Origin: Branchinecta lynchi
Taxonomy: Eukaryota; Arthropoda; Branchiopoda; Anostraca; Branchinectidae
DNA length: 64,000 nucleotides
Direction of reading: 5' to 3'
Assembly: GCA_023053575.1 (NCBI GenBank)
Contig: JAKZAP010000053.1
Span: 1-64,000 of the forward strand
Below, piece after piece: positions 24,190 through 35,500 of this stretch. The translations under genes were made by a program, and so were the position numbers. Position 1 is the stretch's first letter, and each line of letters opens with the position of its first letter. The notes below the pieces were generated by a model. That model was given only the letters and a program-made list of their open reading frames with translations, was not told the origin of the DNA and made no database searches.

Positions 24190-24415
24190 TATAATAATAA
24201 TAATAATATATTGCAAAAAAAAAGGCCGCAAAGCCTCTACAAAGTTCTTTTGAAACATTTAGGGTCGTACATTTGGGAAAGAAACATTCCATCAATTTCT
24301 TTCTTGAATTGGCTTATTGATGGGGAGTTTGCTGTTTCTTCGGGCAGTTGATTCCAATGGGGTGGCACGCGGTTTTGATTGTTGACGCGGTTATTTACGT
24401 CAGATCGTATACCCC
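24190..24415 (-). pseudogene. LINE ORF2 C-terminal fragment with (ATT)n tail
   Basis: The minus-strand frame from about 24415 to the TAG at 24239-24237 contains NNRVPPHWNQLP-like text and SISQFKKEIDGMFL. These match the conserved W-N-x-LP and SxxxFKxxL features at the very end of LINE ORF2 proteins. After the stop comes a short 3' UTR, then ATTATTATT repeats (24190-24208) as the 3' tail. Only the last 60 or so residues survive, so it is a dead 5'-truncated copy. Confidence 0.65.
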
Positions 24416-25415
24416 AGTATAAAAATTACAACGATTATATCAATGAATCTTAATGAATGAACTAAAACACCAAATATAGTAAAAAAAACAACAACAGGCT
24501 ATTGAAAACAAAAAGAGAAAAAATAAATAGAAAAAAGATATAACTATTATAAAAAGAAGACTAGAGAACCATCGCACCATTTAAATGGAGTTATCCTTGC
24601 TAAACGGCCGTACATGTATACACGTATAAACGGCCGTATATATGGACTGAGAACGTTCTATCTTTCACTAAAGACGAGCTTCCAGTATATGGTGGTACGT
24701 GAAGTCTAACAAGAGCTTTCAAAATCGATAATACCACAAACCGGAAGGAACGCTCACCCAATCGTTTAGTAAAGCCAAAAACGAAGAAAGATCAATCAAT
24801 CAAGTTTCTAACTAGCTTAAAGCTAGGTGAGGACAATACGAAAGTATTTCCAAAATCCATAAATACGACAATAAATTAGCTAATAGCCTACACTTTACAA
24901 GGTATGACCTGAAATAAATGCTGGAATAAAACTGTGTAAAGATTGGGTGACGGATTGGCAGGATACGGCATAAAGCTGATTGCCAGTGTTCCTACTGGAC
25001 CGACGCACGGATGACGGGAGGGGAGAATAGACTGAATAGGAAATATACTGTGTAGAGGAATAGATCTGGCGACAACACACCATCGAAACTGGTGCGGTAG
25101 CACCAGCGCATCGAACAGACTTGCTCTAATATGTCACTTATATATACATACACATGTTTTGGACGCATATAAGTGATAATGATACTAATAACCCATAATA
25201 ATGCACAAACCTACAAAAAGACGGAGTAATTAAATAAAGAGAAGAAAAAGAACAAAGAAAGAATTGAAAAACAGAAAATTACTGTCAACAACAATAATGG
25301 AAACAACGCATGTAATTTATTTAGTAAGTAATTTACTTGTAACCCGCCATTTTTAGAGAGCGAAGTAAGTGGAAGAAATTAATAAAACACGCGAAAAGAC
25401 ACGCACAAAAAGATA

Positions 25416-25555
25416 CATTTATTCAAACAATGTTTACAACGGATACGTCAGCTACGATTCTTCATCAGCTGATGAAGAATCGTAGCTGGCGTATCCGTTG
25501 TAAACATTGTTTGAATAAATGTTTCAAAGTCAGCTTGGGCTGAAAGAATATTTAT
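25416..25555. mobile_element. Miniature palindromic derivative of the hammerhead element
   Basis: Arms 25416-25468 and 25469-25521 are inverted repeats with one mismatch, from TTTATTCAAACAATG to CTTCATCAG/CTGATGAAG at the centre. They are followed by the family end CAAAGTCAGCTTGGGCTG. The ribozyme core is deleted. CAAAAAGATA at 25406-25415 and 25556-25565 is an exact 10-bp target duplication, so the palindrome inserted as a unit. Confidence 0.8.
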
Positions 25556-26877
25556 CAAAAAGATAAAATTTTCTATCTTCGGACAGGAAAATATATTCTT
25601 CTCATATTTGAAAAGAGCATTTCGCTAGTGACTTTTTTAAGAGAAAAACTTCCAAAACAGATCAGAAGGTGCCGTACTACAACACGCCATAAAGCATATG
25701 CACTGGAGATTTTTTTTTATGAGAAAGTTAATCAGCTTGTCGATTGTAAATCTGTGATGTATATATTTCTTGGTGTACTGTCAGTCGTGGCATGCTTGAG
25801 TCGTTTAATGGGCGGTTTCTCAAAACGGAGATATTTCGCAGAAGAATTTACTGGACGATGCACTGAGATCTCATTAATGCCGGAACAACTCTTAATTGAA
25901 AAAATAAAAACGAATGAACAGATTAAAATTCAATTTACACTGTTTCTGTTGAAATCCCACCCAACTCTCTGTTGTGGTGCCGCCTTTCTCAGATGTGTAA
26001 AAAACAATGGCAAAACTGTATATAGCCTAGTTGAGAACTACAGAGCCTCTACTCTACCTACCTACCTACCTACCTAGTTTTTGTTCATAAAAGATATGTA
26101 TGGTTAAATATACCGAACTGTAACTGTAACCCCGTAAATGACAACGTCACGAAATACCCAGCCATACAAAAATATGGTTCGGACCTAAAAATAGGCTATA
26201 TAGTTTCACTCAAGTCTGAACATTTTCCGATGACTTTTCCACCTTCCATGTTTCAACCCGATAGATCCACTCGTTCGTCCCTAGACATGCCACAAGATTT
26301 CCGGTACCCCTCCCCCACCCACCCCCTACTCCCTCTACCGCAGCCGAATCTGGTTCGGACTCCTAAGTTCATGGATCATCTAACACATTTTATCTTACCA
26401 ACTATCGAGTTTCACTTGAGTCTGAGCATTTTGGGGGAGCTTCCAGTGACTCCTCGCCCCCCAACCCACCGTCTTTGGATCAGAATCGAACCTCTTCCTG
26501 TCCGTCAGGTTTGACTGGAACCGGAGCATAGCATATCTGCAAATTTCAAATACCCTCTACATCCCCCCCCCCTACCTTGGTTGGATCCGGTCCGGGCGCA
26601 AAACATCAAATCAAGGCCGCATAAGCTCGGAGCCGTCGAACTTGCATCCCATTCTGTCCATCCGTTTAGTTTTTGTGCATGTCAAAAAGTCCCCCCGCCC
26701 CCCATAAAACACCCGTCATAACAATGAGACATAACATCAAACGGAGCCTTCCACGCGAAAATTTCCCCTGATGAATAGAAACCAACCTCCTCCTTCGGTT
26801 AGCTTGGCCTGAAGGAATACTTAGTCCTACATATGTAGAAACAGTAAATAATACCAAGACCAAATAATCCCAAGAAC
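25556..26877. other. No gene supported; dispersed repeat at 26160-26600
   Basis: A 149-codon plus frame at 25628-26077 ends in a CTAC microsatellite and matches nothing I recognise. The segment 26210-26600 carries GTTTCACTTGAGTCTGAGCA and GGTTGGATCCGGTCCGGGCG, which resemble 4920-5130, 56090-56330 and 63840-63990: a dispersed repeat. Confidence 0.4.
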
Positions 26878-27700
26878 CTCCGTCTCCCTATCTCTGCAAT
26901 ACGACTACGCGGAGTAAAATATATTCCGATACCCTAACCGATGCAAACGAGCGGAGGAGGAGCTACGCAAAACATCATAATTTGTTACCCCTACAAACAG
27001 CTATATCGCAGTAGAACCCCGTAGAAGAATACGAACGCCGACTATGTCGTCCTTTACAGCTCATTGGTTGTGTACCACTGTGACCTCACGTCTAACTCGT
27101 TGCAGACCGGGTTCTCCACCCCTGCAAGCATCCTGCAGTGTTTCACCTGGTATGCACAGCGGCGAAGATGGAAGTAGACGGGTATCAGCTCAAACCTCAC
27201 AGCAAGTACCTCTAGCTCCAATTCAGTTTTAGCGGGGTAATAGTCGCTGCATGGGGCCAAAGACGGAGGAAATAATCTGACAGAACCTCCGTCTCCCTAT
27301 CTCTGTAATATGATTATGCGGAGTCGAATATTTGCCCATACCGTGTCCGCTACGAACGAGCGGAGGTTACTGGCATCGAGCCACATTACGTTTCGTTACC
27401 TCTGCAAATAGCTAAATCGCTGTTAAGTCGGTGGTGAGGAAAAGTAGGAGTCAAAGCTGATTGGTTCTATGGACGCGCTCCAGAGTGGGTCAGCGCACGG
27501 AGTCCGCCTCCTGCCAGCCTCCTTCACTATTTCTTGTGCGATAAGCAACCTCGAAAACGGAAGAGGACTAAACGGGGATCAACATCAGCTCAAAGCTAGA
27601 GTAAATACCTCTAGGTCCGCTCAGTTTTCTCGGGGTTTTCGTAGTCGCTACATGCGACTAAAGACAGAGGTCCTGTCTGATTGTTTGTTCTTAATAATAC
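26878..27700. repeat. Tandem duplication, unit about 410 bp
   Basis: CCTCCGTCTCCCTATCTCTG with a following GCGGAGT, then ACGAGCGGAGG, occurs at 26878 and again at 27287 in the same orientation. A third partial copy lies at about 62075-62190. Later parts (TCAGCTCAAA, AGTACCTCTAG) also repeat. Frames are not conserved. Confidence 0.6.
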
Positions 27701-27732
27701 ACATAAACCAGCCTCCTACCAATGTAAAGTAA

Positions 27733-28622
27733 TTACCGAAGTACACCAATTTCACAAATTAAAGCTTTGAGTCCGTCGTCAACAGTTTTCTCACTGTGGA
27801 GCTTCATGTGCCTATTTAAACTACGACTAAGCGCAAAGGTTTTATCACAGACACCACAGGGGAATGGTTTCTCCCCAGTATGTTTTGTCATGTGCTCCGT
27901 CAATCGCCTGCGGGTGATAAAGGTCTTGCTGCATACTTCACAAGAATGTGGTTTTTCCCCTGTGTGAAGTCTCGTGTGATACACCATATCACCTCGCTGG
28001 GTAAACTTTCTGTTACAAAATTGACAAGAAAAAGGCTTTTCTCCTGTGTGCGTCCTTACATGCTGGTCCCTGGCACCACTTTCGGAGAATCTTTTCTCAC
28101 AAAAATCACAAGCATAAGGCTTTTCTCCCGTGTGCGTTCTCATATGAAGTGACCTTACACCTTGCTGAGCAAACTTCTTGTCGCAGAATCCACAGGAGTA
28201 GGGTTTTTCTCCAGTGTGCGTTCTAACGTGCCGGACCAGGTGGGAGTTCAAAGCAAAGCTCTTCTCACACGTGTGACACGTGTAAGGCTTTTCTCCAGTG
28301 TGCGTTCTCATGTGCCTCACTAGTTGACCGTTAATGGCAAACGCCTTGCCGCATACGTCACATGAGAACGGCTTTTCGCCAGTGTGCGTTCTCGTGTGCA
28401 TGACTAGGGCGGAATGCTGAATAAACTTTTTATCGCATACGTCACAGGGATATGGTTTTTCACCAGTATGAGTTCTCATGTGCTGCACTTTGTGACTGAT
28501 CCGAAGGAATGTTTTCTCGCACAATTCGCAGGAGAAACATCTTTCTCCTTCGTGTTTTCCATTTTCGGATGTGTCCACACACTCAGATTTAAACAACGGT
28601 TGATCTTCTTTCGAAACATTGT
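27733..28622 (-). CDS. C2H2 zinc-finger protein, terminal exon with nine fingers
   Basis: This exon encodes nine consecutive C2H2 fingers joined by HTGEKP-type linkers, starting with FSCELCEKTFLRISHKVQHM and ending with FPCGVCDKTFALSRSLNRHM. A short tail, VLR, precedes the stop. All Cys and His zinc ligands are intact in all nine. Such arrays bind DNA base triplets, so a nuclear DNA-binding role is expected; the target is unknown. An ATG lies at 28650, but the sequence before 28622 reads TTACTTCTCTTTCAG, a strong acceptor. The true exon therefore starts at 28622 in phase 1, after SDNVSKEDQ-type acidic text. A phase-1 donor at 46731 supplies a matching upstream exon. No RT or transposon domain is fused. 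Confidence 0.9.
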
Positions 28623-28654
28623 CTGAAAGAGAAGTAATCCATGAAATCATCTTT

Positions 28655-29195
28655 AGAGCTTAATGGAACAAGGCTGAAATCCCGCAGTCTAGTTACACAT
28701 CACTTGTTCACTTAAATATGCCCGAAGATTCGTAAAAATGCGTTACTCCGATTGTTCGCTATCAGCAGATAATCGATTTTATCGAATGAACTTATTCCTT
28801 CGTATTTCTGGTACCTCTATGCGCCTGTCCCTCTATGCTAGAAGTATTTACCAACTACGAATATAAGCCATTGCTGAAAACTAAAATAAAAATTTCCGAT
28901 TCCTTGCAAGACAGATCTTAACATCATCTTCTCACTTTCGACTAGTTTTGACAGTCGTTACTTTTCCGGGCGCGTCTTTAAAGTTTAACTGAAACGGGCT
29001 GGGATAGGACAATCTAGTTACCAATCATTTGTTCACTTAGATTGGCTTGAAGATCCACTGGAAATGCGTTATTTCGTTGTCCGCTATTCACGAATAATCG
29101 ATTTTCAAATAGTGGAATTTCCGTGTGATTTGTGGTACATCTATGCGCTTGTATCTGTGTGCATGCGTTACCAGAAAGATTTATGAATTTTTGTT
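28655..29195. repeat. Direct duplication in the zinc-finger gene intron
   Basis: 28655-28875 and 28960-29195 are diverged copies sharing TCTAGTTAC, TTGTTCACTTA, AAAATGCGTTA-type text, GATAATCGATTTT, CTATGCGCCTGT and related segments, about 310 bp apart. They lie upstream of the last exon on the gene strand. No open frame is conserved. Confidence 0.6.
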
Positions 29196-29763
29196 TGTCA
29201 GGCACTAAGCAGTCTTCACCAAGCTCACCACTGCCCACTGAAAAGCCGCATTTATGTTGAGATTAAAATTTCCCGCGTCACAGTAGAATTTACGTTGTGG
29301 AGACGCCGCAGATATTAGGAACGTCACAACTAGAGTAGATAGTGGAAAATAAAAAAATCTCTTAGCAGAATCCAAATTATTCGTTGTATCCAAATAAATG
29401 ACATACACATAAGTTGGCTTTGCAGTTAAACTTTAATCCTGGAAATACAGGGTTTTTTTTATTCAGATTATCTGTGTCTGAACGAATTTTAGGTTATCGT
29501 GCAAGCAGCGCACATTCTGAACGCAACTACTAGAGCCTCGGGTTAAAAAATTACAAATCCCTTAGCTGGGTCAAAATATTTCAGTGTATCCAAATATCAG
29601 ATGTAAAAATGAGCTGCAGTTTCAGTTAAACTTTAACGCACGAATCACAGTTAAACCAGCTTATATTCCGATGTTCTAACATTCTCGTCAATCTGCTGAC
29701 TCATCTGAGATTGTCTAAAATTGTTCTTGATTTTTAGCAAAAGATGAAATGAAAAGCCGAATA

Positions 29764-29981
29764 TCCACGTCAGTTGGACCTTCACTTGTGCAGTTAGGAG
29801 TATATAAGCTTTTTCCAGTCTTAGCGCTGGGTGATTCGTCATTCATATTTTGTATGTCACACATGACTTAGTCTATTATCGTTATCGATCGTGATATTAT
29901 TTACCCGGATTGGGATTATCTTTATAAAGAGTAAGTCAGAAATAAAACCACTACATATTAACGTAATCTTGTCTACTACCA
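29764..29981 (+). mobile_element. LTR of an LTR retrotransposon
   Basis: A segment of about 218 bp with a TATA-like GTATATAAGC at about 29800 and a polyadenylation-like AATAAAACC at about 29940. A close inverted copy lies at 31070-31289. At 30011-30022, 29 bp after the homology ends, TGGTGACAGCGG stands as a primer-binding-site-like sequence. The segment precedes a gag remnant in the same orientation, so it acts as the 5' LTR. Confidence 0.6.
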
Positions 29982-30084
29982 CCCTCTCTACCCTAAGACT
30001 ACAGTGTACGTGGTGACAGCGGTTTTAGGGTTGAAACGTAGTGGACGGGTATTACGATAGCATACAGACTGTCCGACTGACAAA

Positions 30085-31000
30085 ATGACTGACGGAATTA
30101 CCGAAGAGACGAAAAGGAGATTGGAGTGCCATGTCCTCCAGACGGAACTGGTCAGACAAATGCCGGGGTATTACGGCACAAGGGATGTAGACTCCTTTGT
30201 CACATCCGTTACAAATTTCCTGAGTATTGCGGGAATAACAGAAACAGAAAGATTGAGGCAAATGATGTACCTGAGACTGCGAGGGACCGCAATTTCGTTT
30301 CTGGACACATTGGAGGGAGAGAATTTTGCAACGCCGAAAGATCTTTTAGACAGATTGAAAATTCGATTTGCAAATACCAGCCAAAAAAGTAAACTGAAGT
30401 ACGAGATTAGCATTTAAGAGCGGATGAAAGTATAAGAAATTATGCGGACCGTGTGACCCTAATGACCATTGAAAAGCTGGGAAAACCTTAGGGGCGAAAT
30501 GACCAATTCACGAGGGCGTTTTTTGAAAATTTTAAGAACGGCCTGGGACCGAAACTGCTGCGCCTGGTGCTTTCCAAGCAGCCCCCGACTTGGAAGCGGC
30601 ATTAAAACTGATCGAGCACGAACTGACTATTGACGAGGTAGTAAAAGCCTAGCAACGGTTGAGAAGTTAGGGATCAAGTTAGGAGCACGTTCAGCTCACC
30701 AAGGCAGCATGAATCACCCGCACAGCAAATAAACGAATGGTGATACCGTGAACATCACGCGTTTAGGGGAAGAACTAACTCAAGAACAATCCGCTGCTAT
30801 GCGTGCTCACGAATTGGCCACATAGCTAGATACTGTGGAAGCGTAGAAACTTTTAACCCCCAAGGGCGCAATTCCCAGAGACCTCCCTTTTCTCCCCCTT
30901 CATCTAACGCCCGAGGGCACACTTTCCAGAGAAGCTTCCCCCCAAACAGATCCCACCGCTGTCACCACTGTTGTAACTGAAGCTGGAGCGTAGGGTAACT
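30085..31000 (+). pseudogene. Broken gag gene of an LTR retrotransposon
   Basis: The frame opens at the ATG at 30085 and stays open for 110 codons. It then continues in other frames with at least two frameshifts (about 30405 and 30590) and several in-frame stops (for example near 30490 and 30650). The conserved stretch PKDLLDRLKIRFANTSQKSK and the downstream NYADRV and QFTRAFF text are typical of the capsid region of Ty3/Gypsy-type gag. A CxxC half of a zinc knuckle is suggested at about 30960. Gag would form the particle that packages element RNA. The breaks show the copy is dead, and no pol follows. Confidence 0.6.
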
Positions 31001-31069
31001 ACGGGTGGTAGTAGCCTACAGCTTGAGGTAGCGTAACCGTAGCGTGTAAGGCGGCGGGTAAGTAAGGGC

Positions 31070-31289
31070 GGTAGTAGACAAGGTTTACGTTAACATGCAG
31101 TGGTTTTATTTCTGACTTACTCTTTATAAAGATAATCCCAATCCGGGCAAATAATATCACGATCGATAACGATAATAGACTAAGTCATGTGTGACTTACA
31201 AAATATGAATGACGAATCACCCAGCGCTAAGACTGGAAAAAGCTTGTATACTCCTAACTGCACAAGTGAAGGTCCAACTGACGTGGACT
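31070..31289 (-). mobile_element. Inverted second LTR copy
   Basis: The reverse complement of 29764-29981 with few differences, including the AATAAAACC and TATA-like segments. It faces the first LTR, whereas an ordinary provirus has direct LTRs. On the minus strand a GTGGTGACAGCGG follows at 30970-30958, matching the primer-site-like sequence next to the first LTR. Confidence 0.6.
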
Positions 31290-31602
31290 AACCGGAAGCT
31301 ACCTGATGTCGACGTAGTATGGCATTTAGCAATATCCAACTGACGTGGACTTCAGTTTAACAGGATGTTATTTAGTTCTGAGTCTTCCTTTGTGCAATTA
31401 GATTCTACGAAGTAAGAATCATGTGCACTTCGGTATGCACATACAGCTAGTTACGCACTTGACATAGAGACCGACACAACAGTGAACTTTAATATACAAA
31501 ATTACATTAAAGGAATAATCTCAACTGATGCATTACAGTTAGTTTTACACCGGTTCTATTCTATAAAGGTGGAAAACCTTTATAGAAAACCTACTTTATA
31601 TA

Positions 31603-31880
31603 CAGCAGGTTGATGGAAAAATTCACATACACACTAAAAAGATTAAACAAAAAAAAGGGTTGAGCTTAGCCTGCCAGCTCTACGAGAATTAAAAATTCAA
31701 TTATTACATGAGTGGAACTGATTTCTGAGGACAAATCTTGATACTCATATCATGGTCACTCAATTAAGTCCCCCTCGCTGCCAAAGACTGCAGCAGAAAC
31801 TTCCGAAGTCCCCAAACGAGCTCAATGTACATAATTTTGCTAATTCACAGGTAGGTTAACAGTAAATTACCCGTCTTAAA
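31603..31880 (+). repeat. Dispersed repeat family R
   Basis: Starts near ACAGCAGGTTGATGGAAAAA and contains ATTACATGAGTGGAA, GAGGACAAATCTTGAT, TCATGGTCACTCAA, CCAAAGACTGCA, GCTAATTCACAGGT and ACAGTAAATTACCCG. Matching copies lie at 49207-49570, 50040-50260 and 53238-54000. Noncoding, of unknown class. Confidence 0.6.
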
Positions 31881-32109
31881 TTGCAGAAGAATATAATATA
31901 ACAATGGTCAAAATATGCCAGTGCATCAAAATATCAGACGTAAAAATGAGCTGCCGTTTCAGTTAAACTTTAACGCCAGTTAAAACTAGCTTATATTCCG
32001 ATGTTCTAACACTCTCGTCAATCTGCTGACTCGTCTGAGATCCGTCTAAAACTGTGCTTGATTTCTCAAAAACTACATATCGTCTATTTAGTGTGTTTTT
32101 GAACTTTAT

Positions 32110-32235
32110 GAAAAGAATTTAGTCATGTTTATTTACATTGTTTTGTTTAGTGTTTTAATATGTGTATTTTACTTTGTGTATTTTACTCATACTCCGTTGT
32201 TATCCAAAAAGCGGGTAACAAATAAATAAATAAAA
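32110..32235 (+). repeat. Retroelement 3'-tail-like repeat
   Basis: The counterpart of 2034-2140 in the opposite orientation: AAACAATGTAAATAAACATG reversed, TTTTACTTTGTGTATTTTAC, then AGCGGGTAACAAATAAATAA. The AAATA tail at 32218-32232 marks the 3' end. Confidence 0.45.
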
Positions 32236-32800
32236 AAATATCTATCCCATCTATTTTCAGCCTTGCTCGGTCCACTTGGTTCGGTTCTGATGAGAGACGA
32301 AACAAAGACAAACTTGCGTAACCAGCATTTCTGGCCAACGAGCCACTCGGAAGCAATAAGCAGTCGCAAAGCAGTTTGCATCAGCAAAGACATTACTGAC
32401 ATAGGAAGCTCGATATCTTTGAAATGCAAAAGGATGTTCTATCCGTTCGCTATCGCTACTCGAAATTGCTGATATCAATTTTATGCCGTGCGGAGTGCCA
32501 CAATAGTCAATGCTGGGTCAGTACTTTTACAGGATTACACACTTTTTGCGTCAGTTTTCAATTCCGTACATGTGCCGTGCGTAATTTGAATACATAGGGT
32601 GATGATGATGGTGTTTGAAATGAGTTGATGTTGAGGTTTCAATCAGGTTAAAGACTTTTTGAGTAGCCAATACAATTAGAACCTCTCCCTATTTTTTTGT
32701 GGTGTTCCCCAAGGTACTAATACTGGTCCGATTTTATTTTTAATCATGATAAATAGTCTTATTAACCGAATCGGTAGTAGATTTTAACCGAGTTTTTTTT

Positions 32801-33787
32801 TGGGATCCCAAAACGTATGGAGGGATACCTATGACATCGCAAAAGTTGTCCGTCTGTCCGTCCGTCTGTTAGCAAGATAACTCTCGAAGGGGTTGAGATA
32901 TTTTGATCAAACTTGTCAGGAGGACTCTTTAGGTCAAAGTACAGGTCAAGTTCGAAGATGGGCTATGTAGCTCTATATTTAGGGGTGGGGGAGGGGTTTG
33001 AAATTAAGGGAAATAAAAAATATTTTTTAAAAGCTAATGAAATAGTCGAATTAGGGGTAAGGAGACATACTGAATCAGAATATGAAATTTATTTTCTCGC
33101 TGGACGAATAGTTCATCCGGAATCCGGCGAAAACCGGAAAATTTGTGAAAAGTTTAATTTGAAGTTGATTCGAGGTTCGATTTAGGGGCAAGGAAACGTG
33201 CCGAGTCCGAATATGAAAATTATTTTCTCGTCGGACAATTAGTTCGGCCGGAATCCGGCCAAAACCGGAAAATTTGTTTAAAGTAAAAGTTTTATGTAAA
33301 TTTGATAAGATAGCCTATTCAATTGGACATGCTGAATTCGCATATGACAATCATTTTTTTACCGGAAGTATAGATCGCTCGGAATCCGGCTGAAACCAGA
33401 AAATTTGCTAAAAGTAAAAGTTTAATTTGAAGATGATTAGAGGTTGGATGTAGGGGTAACGAGACATGCTGAATTCGTTTTTGAACTTTATTTTTTCGCC
33501 GGACAATTAGTTCCGGAATTCCGCCAAAACCGGAAAATTGGCAGAAGTAAGGCAAGAAGTTCCGATCTGCTTCGTCAAAATGGATATGACTTAAAGAGGT
33601 AAACACACATGCTGAATCCATATCCGAACTTGGTTTTCTCATATGATTAGGGACTTAATCTGTTTCTAAATTTGCATAGTAAAAGTGTTCAAGGAGTCTA
33701 TCGAAGACTGGTTCTGGCGAAGACAAGACCCAATTGTCCGGATCAGATTTGAACTTTTGGGATCCCATCGAAACCTTTGGTCTTGTT
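32801..33787 (+). repeat. GGATCCC-ended repeat, complete copy
   Basis: A 987-bp unit that begins TGGGATCCCAAAACGTATGG and ends GGGATCCCATCGAAACC with TTTGGTCTTGTT. Inside it are AACTCTCGAAGGGGTTGAGA and a CCGTCTGTCCGTCCGTCTG tract, then four tandem units of about 130 bp centred on GGAATCCGG (33119, 33249, 33380, 33512). Each unit also has AAAACCGGAAAATTTG and a TGCTGAATTCG-like segment. It is the reference copy for those at 1, 2141 and 61013. The 90-codon frame at 32913 belongs to the repeat and is not conserved. Confidence 0.75.
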
Positions 33788-33899
33788 CTTTCTAAAAACA
33801 CAGCGAGTCACCTTCATGAAGCTACACGTTGCATAGTAGCCTATGTACAAAATCAAGTCTAAAGTGAAAATTTTGCGCGTTTTACGCTCTTCCACTTCC

Positions 33900-35093
33900 G
33901 TTCTTCAATGATACACCGTCACTAGCCTTTTGCCTTTGGGGGTCGTCCAGTTTTGCAAACGGGCTAGAAAACGTGCCGACAAAAAACGCCGTTGCTTCAA
34001 GGCGACAACGTCACTAACGGCTGTACCCGCCAGACTAAAGTTCCGCGGGCGAAATTTTTTGAACCCGCCATTTTTCTGGCAACATTTAACTACTTTCCAT
34101 GCAAACTCTAGCTTTTAATGTGGTTCAAGACCCCCAAAATTCTAAGCCTCAAACGCCAACTAAATGACGAACTCTTCTTCTAAACAGTGAAGACTGCAAA
34201 ATTTTGTGAAAACACTAATGATCAAAGTGCCTTTTTGTGATTCTACTACTACCTATTGAACCACAGAGCTGTCGGGCGAAAAGGGCCATCCAGGGTATAG
34301 TAGATAGAAAGTAAATTTATTCTGAATTTACAGCAAACAAAAGTAGGCTAGTTTTCACGTCAAAAGACGTGCTTATTCCTGAACTACTGCAATCGTTAGA
34401 AGTGAAAGTTAAGTAATGAATGGCAACCAGGTCAAGCTACCGTTAAATGGTAAAGAACAAGAACTAAGAAATGCCACTTAAATTACCGAACTCAGTAACT
34501 GGGGACCCAAATAATGAATTCGTACTACCGAAAAACTAACTAAAAAATTAAGGAACAGATCGGGAGCGTCATAACAACCGAATTTCGTAATGAAATAAGC
34601 CTCTTGTTAGAACCACCAAAGACAACTGAATTTGGCAAGTCTGGTAACAGATACGGATTAAACAAAAATCCGGTGAATTACCGAATTCGGTACCGAATCA
34701 AAACCAAATGAAGCTGATCACAGAATTATGAAATGGACTGACCGAATGCACAGAACAGATATGGACTTGAGAAAAGTCCAATGAATTAACGAACTCGATA
34801 ACGAATGAGACCAAATAAAAACGTTAAATCACCCAAGTTACGAAGGGAAGGACCGAATACGGTAAAAACGATGCGGGCTGTACAAAAGTTGGGTGAACTA
34901 CCAAACTCGATAAAGAATAGGAACCGATGAACAGGTTCAATCACCCAATTTGGAAATGTGTGGACAAAAGATTTTTATAAAATGGGCATCACGTTTCGAC
35001 CGGAATTTTCGCCTTGACGAAAATTTGACCGAATGCCCAAAAGGGTGGGGGGGGGGGGAGGCTGCGCCCTCCCCCCCCCTCGGGACGCCCCTG
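33900..35093. mobile_element. Probable hAT-type element copy, right end visible
   Basis: It ends at 35093 with CTCGGGACGCCCCTG after G- and C-tracts, like the right end of the element at 44557-46194 (CTTGCAACGCCCCTG). Interior text CAAACTCTAGCTTTTAATG and the many CCGAATTCGG-like words also match that element. The left end and target duplication were not found. Confidence 0.5.
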
Positions 35094-35345
35094 CTCATGA
35101 TTATTAATGGTAAGGGTAAGGTTCCCTACACAACAAAAAAGGTTCAAGCTGGCTACCCTGGAAGAGAGACGAACCCACCTTAGCATGGTACCGTTATTAA
35201 AACTCTCTTTGTTCCCGGACTACGTAATATTCTCCCTCCCCCCTATACATATTAGACCCCAGCGAGAGAAAACTCGAAAATCCCCACACTAACACTTGTG
35301 GCCGGTCTACATGAAAGATACAGAAGCAGGGTGGGGAATGTGGTC

Positions 35346-35500
35346 CACCAGTCTCACGGCCGTTTTGAAAATCGAACACACCAGTCTCACTGTTTCGAAC
35401 CACCAGTCTCATAAAAATGGCGCCGGGAACCAGCAGTCTCGGAAACTACCAACAAAATACCAACAGTCTCAAATTCAGACCAACAGTCTCATCTAATTTC
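35346..35500 (+). repeat. Subterminal repeats in the left foldback arm
   Basis: CACCAGTCTCA or CAACAGTCTCA occurs six times near 35349, 35379, 35400, 35428, 35461 and 35481. The same motif occurs inverted (GAGACTGTTGGT) in the right arm at about 41953-42082. Subterminal clusters of a short motif are often transposase-binding sites; that role is inferred here. Confidence 0.65.

Larger units (their letters stand above)
29370..32062. repeat. Direct repeats flanking the LTR element
   Basis: 29575-29745 and 31916-32062 share AAAATGAGCTGC, TTTCAGTTAAACTTTAACGC and CTTATATTCCGATGTTCTAA, plus TCGTCAATCTGCTGACTC, in the same orientation. A third weaker copy starts near 29370. The broken LTR element and a family-R repeat (31603) lie between the two strong copies. 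These could be LTRs of an older element or a local duplication. Confidence 0.5.

Noticed and set aside
25628..26077. 149-codon plus-strand frame
   Set aside because: No recognisable domain or splice signals. Its last codons come from a CTAC microsatellite. Length is not unusual for AT-rich DNA of this size.
27767..28626. Plus-strand frames opposite the zinc fingers
   Set aside because: They are antisense shadows of the finger array, created by the repeated linker codons.
28648..28650. ATG as the start of the nine-finger protein
   Set aside because: It lies in what reads as intron, upstream of a strong acceptor (TTCTCTTTCAG) at 28623. The residues it adds (MISWITSLS) look like intron translation.
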